A stretch of DNA of 10,823 bases from an uncultured Bacteroides sp. (GTDB lineage Bacteria; Bacteroidota; Bacteroidia; Bacteroidales; Bacteroidaceae), in NCBI GenBank assembly GCA_934716785.1, contig CAKUYM010000130.1, positions 1-10,823 of the forward strand, read 5' to 3'. The translations under genes were made by a program, and so were the position numbers. The notes under the pieces were generated by a model, which was not told the DNA's origin, made no database searches, and worked only from the letters and a program-made list of their open reading frames with translations. Shown here piece by piece: positions 5,567-10,823 of the stretch (position 1 is its first letter; each line of letters begins with the position of its first letter).

Positions 5567-6864
5567 AATGAATAGCCTTTGTATTCTATATGGTATCTTT
5601 TTAATTCACTGATTACTTTCTTTGCTTTTTCTTCGAGTATAGGAATGGAGATTTTATGACGGTTGATCTTTACTTCTGCTATCGTGGCAACTCGTTCGAT
5701 GCGGTTTACAGCCACAATATCTATTTCATTTTCACCCTTGGAATCCCACCAGTTGCCTACCATGGTATAGCGTTCCTCTTCGCGCAACTTTTGTTGGAAG
5801 TAGCGTTCAAGTATCCAGCCTGAATATACGCTATATCCTTTGCCAACTATGTCAAGAAGCAAATCGGAGCGGTGGTTTTCTACCAAATCGAGGTTGGGAT
5901 AAATAAACTTGAACCAAAACTGTAGAAAATTGTCGTTCAATTTATACTTTACTCCTCTGCTTCTCTCGGATGCAAATACCGGACGCATTTTTTTGAGAAG
6001 CGTGTAATTGATTTCGAGGTTACGCAAATAAGCTGAAGTTGTAATTCCAAGGATAGAATCAATCTCACCGGAAGTGTTTCTCCCGTCTGCTATTAAACTT
6101 AATATGGAATAATATACGGAACCCTCTTTCCTGAATTCCATATTGATTAAATCGCTTCCTTCGGTAAGGAAAGGCATATATTCGTTTGTGAAGCAGGTTA
6201 GCATTTGCTCTTTGGTGTAAGCCTTTTCGTCAATCAGAATTTCTATGTATTTGGCAACTCCGCCTGTGAGCGTATACAAGCAGAGTAAATCTTTAGGAGT
6301 ATATTCCGGATAATAGCGCTCCATGATTTGCTTTTGGGTGGCTATGGTGAAGGGCTGCAGGTCCAGACGCTTGGTCATCCGTCCGTACATGGCGGATTTC
6401 TTATCCTCAAACAACTCTTTCATCAATGAATGGATGGAGCCGCAAGTGATGAAGTTGATTCTCATATTCGGCTTGTACTTGTCCCATAACTCTTGCATAT
6501 CGGCAAAAATGCTTTTGCGGACATAAAAGAATTCTTGAATTTCGTCTATCACTAAATTCAGGTGGTTCTCCGTTGCATATGAAAACAGAATGTCGAATAT
6601 ATCTCTCATCGAGCGGATATTGCCATATAATGATATGCCCAATTCTCTTTGTATCTGGCGTTGCAGGGAGACGCAGAAGGTTGCTTCCGCCTCATTTTTG
6701 GCAAGGATATACAGGCAAGGTGTATCTTGAAAACAATGTCTGATCAAACTTGTTTTACCAATGCGGCGACGCCCCATAACGATGGTGAATCTTGCCGACA
6801 TCTTTGATAATTCTTGTTCTCTGCGAAGAATTTCAACCTCTTTGTCTCTCCCTATAAATTCCAT
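5554..6864 (-). CDS. AAA ATPase with DUF234-type C-terminal nuclease-like domain
   Basis: A 436-residue P-loop ATPase of the archaeal-type family common in Bacteroides and archaea; the cellular role of the family is largely unknown. MEFIGRDKEVEILRR opens it. Walker A is GRRRIGKT (31-38), Walker B LNLVIDEIQEF (102-112), sensor-1-like INFITCGS (136-143), and MYGRMTKRLDLQPF (159-172) is a conserved family block. A winged-helix-like region spans about 245-305. The C-terminus (about 345-436) has WWDSKGENEIDIVAV (372-386) and IAEVK (395-399). Asp382 and Glu397-x-Lys399 fit a PD-(D/E)XK nuclease core. No membrane segment or signal peptide is seen. It converges on the PPTase gene. Three sampled 60-base lines average about 40% G+C against well over 50% in sampled mutY and kinase lines, which suggests later acquisition. 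No partner toxin, transposase or integrase is adjacent. The fold assignment is good; any defence or mobile-element role is a guess. Confidence 0.85.
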   Translation of the reverse strand: MEFIGRDKEVEILRREQELSKMSARFTIVMGRRRIGKTSLIRHCFQDTPCLYILAKNEAEATFCVSLQRQIQRELGISLYGNIRSMRDIFDILFSYATENHLNLVIDEIQEFFYVRKSIFADMQELWDKYKPNMRINFITCGSIHSLMKELFEDKKSAMYGRMTKRLDLQPFTIATQKQIMERYYPEYTPKDLLCLYTLTGGVAKYIEILIDEKAYTKEQMLTCFTNEYMPFLTEGSDLINMEFRKEGSVYYSILSLIADGRNTSGEIDSILGITTSAYLRNLEINYTLLKKMRPVFASERSRGVKYKLNDNFLQFWFKFIYPNLDLVENHRSDLLLDIVGKGYSVYSGWILERYFQQKLREEERYTMVGNWWDSKGENEIDIVAVNRIERVATIAEVKINRHKISIPILEEKAKKVISELKRYHIEYKGYSLEDM

Positions 6865-6926
6865 ATATGGTTATTAGCTAATTGATTATAAAAATAATCA
6901 TGGTTATTATAACTGCGATTATAATA
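6861..6926. promoter_or_regulatory. Run of four consecutive palindromes at and before the ATPase start
   Basis: Within 66 bases there are: CCATATATGG (6861-6870, covering the start codon); ATTAGCTAAT (6873-6882); TGATTAT-AAAA-ATAATCA (6883-6900); and TATTATAA-N6-TTATAATA (6905-6926). All arms are perfect. The word ATGGTTATTA also occurs twice, at 6867-6876 and 6900-6909. This could be an operator array or a structured leader for the ATPase. No convincing TAnnTTTG element was found here; TTTATTTG at 6956-6963 is one mismatch off. Confidence 0.5.
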
Positions 6927-6990
6927 GCGAAAATACTCTAATTATTTGAGTTTTACAAATAAATCAGGTGTATTCTTTCTGTTGACGCAG

Positions 6991-7050
6991 CAATAATCGG
7001 GTTATCGGTGCAATAATCTGGTTATTGGTGCAATAATCGGGTTATTGATG
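6991..7050. repeat. Three tandem 20-base repeats overlapping the lipoprotein gene stop
   Basis: Units are at 6991-7010, 7011-7030 and 7031-7050; the last reads CAATAATCGGGTTATTGATG. They differ by one to three bases, and a fourth copy decays at 7051-7055. Each unit holds the dyad CAATAA-N5-TTATTG (one mismatch in the first unit). Read leftward, each unit brings a TAA; because 20 is not a multiple of 3, the three TAA fall in all three frames, the first being the real stop (7042-7044). Confidence 0.85.
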
Positions 7051-7983
7051 CAATAGCAGGTACTCTTCGATTGCTTGCGCGGTGGCGTCTTTGAGAAGTA
7101 CCGTTTTGTCCTTGTCTAAGAGATAAAGGGTGGGGATGGCCTTCAGGTCATACAGTTGTTGCTCCTTGATGGCGAATTTCTTATCATATCCGTTAATCCA
7201 TTCTTTGGGAAACTCGCTCAGGTGTTTCCGCCATTCGTCCAGCTCCTCATCGGGGTAGATGGAAAGAACTGTCAGCTTCTTCTGTGCCAGTAGTTGGTTG
7301 ATGACGGGTGCGCCTTTCAGTGCCTCTATCGTTTCCGTGCAGGCATGGCATCCGGGGTTGTTGATGAACAATAGGGTATAGGCTGATTTATGTTGGTAGA
7401 GTGAGCCTTGAGCACCGGACAGCAATGTGTAGTTGAAATTCAAAGCCTTGGTTCCGAGACGGTTTTTCTGAGCCAACTCGCGACGTGCCTTGGGACGCAC
7501 TTTCTCTATCTCCTCCAGTACGGGAGCCTCCAACATGGCATCCAGCACGGGGATATAGAATTCTTCGTTGCGCATCGGCGAGTTAGGGTCATACAGGTAT
7601 TTATCTGCCAGGTTGGTGATATAGTTGAATACTTTCTTATCCGCATATGTACGTTCGATCGTTTTCCGTATAGCTTGTTGGGCTGTTTCCAAAGGAACAT
7701 GGTTCAGTATGTCGCAATAGTCCGCCCAAGCCTGTTCGGTGACTTCGGGATGATGGATGTAGTTGGTATCGGCAAAGTTTACGTTATCCCAGTAGTGCTT
7801 GACGAGGAAATCCGCCCGCAGGTCGGGAGCAGTCAGCATGGGTGGAATGGTGGGCAACGTGAAAGTCTTGATAGTGTCTTGCGCTACTTCGCCTTTGTTG
7901 AGACCGGAAGCATTACCGCTTTTGCAGGCAGCACAAAGACAAAGAAGGCATGCAATGGGGAGAATATGTGTATTCGTTTTCAT
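7042..7983 (-). CDS. DUF5106 and thioredoxin-fold lipoprotein
   Basis: A predicted exported thiol protein, 313 residues. MKTNTHILPIACLLCLCAAC is a short signal peptide ending in a likely lipidated Cys20, although the -3 position is Cys rather than the usual Leu/Val/Ile. The DUF5106 region (about 50-190) is recognised by DFLVKHYWDNVNFADTNYIH (58-77) and PEVTEQAWADY (79-89). A thioredoxin-like domain follows (about 195-313): LLFINNPGCHACTETIE (204-220) with the CxxC pair Cys212/Cys215, and IPTLYLLDKD (283-292) with the expected cis-Pro284. The frame stays open to an ATG at 8037, but the start at 7983 gives the clean signal peptide. From family knowledge these are TlpA-like envelope proteins of Bacteroidetes; oxidation versus reduction is not resolvable. 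It sits 213 bases downstream of the kinase behind a probable terminator, so is likely its own transcript. Its stop lies in the 20-base repeat array. Confidence 0.87.
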   Translation of the reverse strand: MKTNTHILPIACLLCLCAACKSGNASGLNKGEVAQDTIKTFTLPTIPPMLTAPDLRADFLVKHYWDNVNFADTNYIHHPEVTEQAWADYCDILNHVPLETAQQAIRKTIERTYADKKVFNYITNLADKYLYDPNSPMRNEEFYIPVLDAMLEAPVLEEIEKVRPKARRELAQKNRLGTKALNFNYTLLSGAQGSLYQHKSAYTLLFINNPGCHACTETIEALKGAPVINQLLAQKKLTVLSIYPDEELDEWRKHLSEFPKEWINGYDKKFAIKEQQLYDLKAIPTLYLLDKDKTVLLKDATAQAIEEYLLLHQ

Positions 7984-8068
7984 AATCGGCTGTTTAAAAC
8001 GTTGAACTTCGATGATTTTCCTGAAAGCCAAAGACATCTGATGAAAGCCACAGGCATTTCATGGAACA

Positions 8069-8076
8069 CAAAAGTA
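8069..8076 (-). promoter_or_regulatory. Candidate -7 promoter element for the lipoprotein gene
   Basis: The minus strand reads TACTTTTG, matching TAnnTTTG. No good -33 TTTG is seen at about 8096-8099. The predicted leader is about 80 bases. The element lies between the kinase terminator and the ATG at 7983, where a promoter would be needed. Confidence 0.4.
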
Positions 8077-8143
8077 CATAAAAAGCATGAGTTTTTATGC
8101 CGACATAATAAAGAAATCATTTTTTTCTTTAGAGGAAAGAACA

Positions 8144-8173
8144 GCCCTCACTGCAACCATACGCAGCGAGGGC
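8144..8173 (-). terminator. Probable intrinsic terminator after the histidine kinase
   Basis: GCCCTC (8144-8149) pairs with GAGGGC (8168-8173) and, after one mismatch, CTGC (8151-8154) pairs with GCAG (8163-8166), with an 8-base loop. Read leftward the stem is followed by TGTTCTTTCCTC, moderately U-rich. It starts 23 bases after the kinase stop and would separate the two-component operon from the lipoprotein gene. Confidence 0.65.
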
Positions 8174-8196
8174 CATTACTTCTTGAAACAACACCC

Positions 8197-9978
8197 TTAT
8201 TTCTCTTTAGCCAATGTAAACACAAATTCCAGTCCGCCACCTTGATTGTTCTTGGCAGAGATGCTGCCTCCATGAATAATCACTGCATTCTTCACGATTG
8301 CCAATCCCAATCCTGTTCCGCCCAACTTCCGCGAGCGTCCTTTATCCACCCGGTAGAAACGTTCGAAGAGACGGTTCAGATGCTCGGGAGGCACGCCCAC
8401 GCCTGTGTCGGCAAAACTGAAATAATAGAAGTTCTCGTCCTCGCGGAAACAGTTGATGTTAATCTGGATATTTGTACCCGCATATGCGATGGCGTTATCC
8501 ATCAGATTGCGGAAGATGGAATAAATCAGAGAATAATTTCCCTTGATCTGTATATTCTTTTTTAAGGAATTTATCACCGTGATATGCTTCTCATCCAGCT
8601 CCAAGGAGACCTCATTGATAATATTGCCTACCAATAAACTGATGTCCACCCGCTCCATGTCGATCATGTTGGCAGCCTCGTCCATGCGGGTGAGGACGGA
8701 AATGTCACGCAGCAGACGGCTCAACCGGTTGCTCTGCGCATAGCAACGCTCAAGGAACACGTTGACCTTCTCGCGCGGTATATTCTCATTGCTGACGATA
8801 GTCTCCAAATACCCTTGGATACTGCTGACAGGCGTTTTCAGCTCATGCGCGATATTCTGTGTCAACTGCCGTTTCAGATTCACCTGCTCTTCTTCCTGAG
8901 TGACGTCATTGATTGAAATCTCAAAGCTGGCATCCTGAAAGATGATACACTCCACGATAAACGTGCGCCCGTTCTTGTTGATGGTGATGGACATTCTCTT
9001 CTCATCCTTCCCCCTCGAACGCTGCTGCTGGTTTTTGTTGATGAAATGTATGATATCTTTCAGCTCACTGATGGCGAATACCTCTTCTGTGGTTTCCAGG
9101 TTGGAGTTCGAAATCAGGTTGCTATATTGGGTAAAGAGATTGTTGACGAGAATCTCCTTTTTGTCTTTCGTGAATACGCCCAATCCTTCGTGTGAAATCT
9201 GAAGATGGGTAATCAGCTTCTCACGCTCGATGTAGAGCGCCTCTTTCGTTTCGTGCAGCCGTTTGTATATCTGTATGATATGTTGTGATATCTCTCCTAA
9301 TTCATTGTGCGGAAAAGCCGATTGTATCGCCATCTCGATAGGTTCGTTGCGGTCGGCACGCATGGCAAACTCGCGGAGCTGGCTGATGGAAGTGCCCAGC
9401 TTGTTCGTGAATTTGTAGAAGATAATTATTAAAAGCAGAGTCACGATTACGGTGAACCATAAGTAGTGGGAGTCTGCCTGCAGGTTGTTGACGAGACTGA
9501 CATTATAAGGCAGTGCCGAGCGCAGGATATAATCCTTATAGCGTGTGGCGGAATAGAAATAAGGAACTCCCGTCGTTTCGGAGGTGCGGCGCACATCATA
9601 TCCGCTGCCCTGTTTCAGTGCTTTCTGCACTTCCGGGCGGTTCAGGTGGTTCTCTATCCGCTCGCTATGGTTCGGGTAACTGTCGTAAATCACATTCCCG
9701 TCCGGACTGATGAGCGTTACGCGCAAGTCGTCCAAATTATGATTGTGGATATAATCACTGATAATTCCGGTGTCGAGCGGTTGCTCGTCCAGTCGTTCGT
9801 AGAGCCGGCTGTTGTAATCCTGGAGTTTGGTATTCAGCAGTTCTACCTTATATTCGCGTTCGCGCTGATACTGGTACGCGATGAAACAGATGACGAATAC
9901 TAAAAACAGCGAAATGACCGAAAGGAAAAGTTTCCGGCTGAAAGACAGAAAATGTCTTTGAGTAACAGGCAGATCCAT
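8197..9978 (-). CDS. Membrane sensor histidine kinase (PhoR-like architecture)
   Basis: Senses an envelope or membrane signal and phosphorylates the regulator encoded just upstream. It is 593 residues. A first membrane helix lies at about 16-36 (LFLSVISLFLVFVICFIAYQ) and a second at about 172-190 (YLWFTVIVTLLLIIIFYKF). Between them is a periplasmic domain of about 135 residues containing LRVTLISPDGNVIYDSYP (85-102), PDC/Cache-like in look. A HAMP-like linker (about 191-245) and a PAS-like region (about 255-365) follow. HisKA: NIAHELKTPVSSIQGYLE (375-392) with phospho-acceptor His378. HATPase_c: N box NLMDNAIAYAG (491-501) with Asn495, G1 ADTGVGVP (523-530), F box LFERFYRVD (537-545), G2 GGTGLGLAIV (553-562). 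All catalytic motifs are intact. The layout resembles PhoR but does not prove phosphate sensing. The start is 74 bases after the regulator stop; co-transcription is likely. Confidence 0.93.
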   Translation of the reverse strand: MDLPVTQRHFLSFSRKLFLSVISLFLVFVICFIAYQYQREREYKVELLNTKLQDYNSRLYERLDEQPLDTGIISDYIHNHNLDDLRVTLISPDGNVIYDSYPNHSERIENHLNRPEVQKALKQGSGYDVRRTSETTGVPYFYSATRYKDYILRSALPYNVSLVNNLQADSHYLWFTVIVTLLLIIIFYKFTNKLGTSISQLREFAMRADRNEPIEMAIQSAFPHNELGEISQHIIQIYKRLHETKEALYIEREKLITHLQISHEGLGVFTKDKKEILVNNLFTQYSNLISNSNLETTEEVFAISELKDIIHFINKNQQQRSRGKDEKRMSITINKNGRTFIVECIIFQDASFEISINDVTQEEEQVNLKRQLTQNIAHELKTPVSSIQGYLETIVSNENIPREKVNVFLERCYAQSNRLSRLLRDISVLTRMDEAANMIDMERVDISLLVGNIINEVSLELDEKHITVINSLKKNIQIKGNYSLIYSIFRNLMDNAIAYAGTNIQININCFREDENFYYFSFADTGVGVPPEHLNRLFERFYRVDKGRSRKLGGTGLGLAIVKNAVIIHGGSISAKNNQGGGLEFVFTLAKEK

Positions 9979-10004
9979 GATTGATAGTAGTTCAGCTTTA
10001 AAGT

Positions 10005-10060
10005 AAACAGTTATTCAGTTCTTGAAACAAACAGCTATTTCTTAACAAACAGTTATTCGG
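10005..10060 (-). repeat. Three-copy AAACAGTTATTC-type repeat across the regulator stop and kinase leader
   Basis: Copies are at 10005-10018 (AAACAGTTATTCAG), 10029-10042 (AAACAGCTATTTCT, diverged) and 10047-10060 (AAACAGTTATTCGG). The last contains the regulator stop. Leftward, the frame reads E-stop-LFVKK-stop-LFVSRTE-stop-LFT: stop-LF[V/T] recurs three times in the same frame (offsets 18 and 42 bases). The repeat fills most of the 74-base gap before the kinase. Confidence 0.7.
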
Positions 10061-10742
10061 CTTCGAAGCAGTATCCGTATCCGAGACGAGTGACTATGCA
10101 CTTGCCGTATTCTCCAATCTTCTTGCGCAAGCGGGTGATGTTGACGTCGATGGTGCGATCCAGCACATATACCTCGTCACTCCAGATGCGCGTCAGGATA
10201 TCTTCGCGTGAGAATACGCGTCCTTTGTTCTGCACCAACAGAAGCAATATCTCAAATTCCTTCTTTGTCAGCGGCACCTCTTCACCGTCGATGCTTGTCT
10301 TTTTTTTTGTGATATCAATGACGAGCGTCCGGTAAGTGAGCTTTTCGGGCACCTTCTCCGTGTCCTGCGTTGTCGTGCGTCTCAATACGGCTTTCACGCG
10401 GGCTATGACTTCACGCAGGGAGAAAGGCTTCGAGATGTAATCGTCCGCGCCTAAGTTGAATCCTGTCATGGTGTCGTTCTCAGTATCCTTTGCCGTGATA
10501 AAGATGATAGGCACATTGGCTGTCTTCTTGTCTTTTTTCAGGATGTTGGCCATCTTGAACCCGGAGATTTCCCCCATCATCACATCAAGGAGAATCAGAT
10601 GGTAACTGCTGATGTCCATCTTCAGCGCTTCCTCGGCAGAATTTGCAGTATCTACCTCATAACCTTCGTTCTCAAGATTGAATTTCAGAATCTCGCAGAG
10701 GTCTTCTTCATCGTCGACAACTAAAATCCGGTAATTGTTCAT
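10053..10742 (-). CDS. OmpR/PhoB-family response regulator
   Basis: A DNA-binding transcription factor controlled by phosphorylation, partner of the kinase gene that follows. It is 229 residues. The receiver domain (1-122) starts MNNYRILVVDDEEDL with acidic pocket Asp10/Asp11, phospho-acceptor Asp53 in LILLDVMMGE, Thr83 in FITAK, and Lys105 in DDYISKPFS. The winged-helix effector domain (about 135-226) has PLTKKEFEILLLLVQNKGRV (157-176), SREDILTRIW (178-187) and the recognition-helix region RTIDVNITRLRKKIG (196-210), ending GYGYCFEAE. The frame runs back to an ATG at 10775 (11 extra residues), but 10742 puts the first beta-strand directly after the start, as in the family. All active-site residues are present. 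PhoB-like in domain type; it lacks the RprY-type N-terminus. The target regulon is unknown. Confidence 0.94.
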   Translation of the reverse strand: MNNYRILVVDDEEDLCEILKFNLENEGYEVDTANSAEEALKMDISSYHLILLDVMMGEISGFKMANILKKDKKTANVPIIFITAKDTENDTMTGFNLGADDYISKPFSLREVIARVKAVLRRTTTQDTEKVPEKLTYRTLVIDITKKKTSIDGEEVPLTKKEFEILLLLVQNKGRVFSREDILTRIWSDEVYVLDRTIDVNITRLRKKIGEYGKCIVTRLGYGYCFEAE

Positions 10743-10792
10743 AATCCAATAGTTCGTTAAACATTTCCTTAACACTTATGCAGCAATTGCCG

Positions 10793-10800
10793 CAAATTTA
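10793..10800 (-). promoter_or_regulatory. Candidate -7 promoter element for the two-component operon
   Basis: The minus strand reads TAAATTTG, matching TAnnTTTG. The -33 position falls at the window edge and reads CGAA, a poor match. The perfect palindrome GCAATTGC (10783-10790), within a 14-base near-palindrome, covers the predicted start site and could be an operator. The leader to the ATG at 10742 would be about 44 bases. Confidence 0.45.
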
Positions 10801-10823
10801 ATAGTCTCTTCCCATAGCTTTCG

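Noticed and set aside
5554..6864. Part of an insertion sequence or integrative element
   Set aside because: No transposase, integrase, terminal inverted repeats or target-site duplication could be found around the ATPase gene; only composition and local repeats hint at acquisition.
6991..7050. CRISPR-like repeat array
   Set aside because: The 20-base units are contiguous with no spacers, and no cas gene is nearby.
7408..8565. Long rightward open frame of 385 codons
   Set aside because: It is antisense to the lipoprotein and the kinase C-terminus, both supported by full sets of family motifs, and its translation has no recognisable domain. It is a composition shadow.
10053..10742. RprY, the known Bacteroides response regulator
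   Set aside because: The N-terminal sequence (MNNYRILVVDDEEDL) and receiver details do not match RprY as I remember it; a generic PhoB-like regulator fits better.

Overview
The window looks like the chromosome of a Bacteroides-type member of the Bacteroidales. The basis is gene content and order (HU, mutY, ssb and a gldE-family gene in one block), a DUF5106/thioredoxin lipoprotein, and upstream regions carrying the Bacteroidetes -7 promoter element TAnnTTTG rather than a sigma70 -10 box. Species cannot be fixed by reading alone.

Layout. From 1 to 1339, reading leftward, is an HU-family DNA-binding protein, then an easily missed 30-residue basic protein of the mS38/COX24 ribosomal type (937-1029), then a long AT-rich hairpin, then the 5' two thirds or so of rng (RNase G), which runs off the window. 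Divergent from this, 1583 to 5512 read rightward: mutY (A:G mismatch glycosylase), ssb (single-strand binding protein with a glutamine-rich repetitive linker), a gldE-family CNNM/CorC-like membrane protein with a TTG start, and an Sfp-type phosphopantetheinyl transferase. The rest reads leftward: an AAA ATPase with a DUF234-type nuclease-like C-terminus (5554-6864), a DUF5106/thioredoxin-fold lipoprotein (7042-7983), and an OmpR-type response regulator followed by its membrane histidine kinase (10742 to 8197).

How the genes work together. HU, MutY, SSB and RNase G are housekeeping genes for nucleoid structure, base-excision repair, replication and RNA processing. The regulator/kinase pair is one signalling unit; its signal is not evident. 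The lipoprotein is probably a periplasmic thiol-disulfide or stress protein. The ATPase is the most accessory-looking gene: it is AT-richer than its neighbours and preceded by a dense run of palindromes and repeats.

No complete undescribed multi-gene system is visible. The least ordinary signals are: (i) short repeats that start at or overlap stop codons and continue into the 3' flank of at least five genes (mutY, gldE, the ATPase, the lipoprotein and the response regulator), re-supplying stop codons; (ii) the palindrome and repeat block in front of the ATPase; (iii) the perfect 18-bp hairpin in front of rng; and (iv) an HU whose DNA-intercalating arm-tip proline is replaced by isoleucine. 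No tRNA, rRNA, transposase, integrase or CRISPR array was seen. No gene-free stretch exceeds 300 bases.
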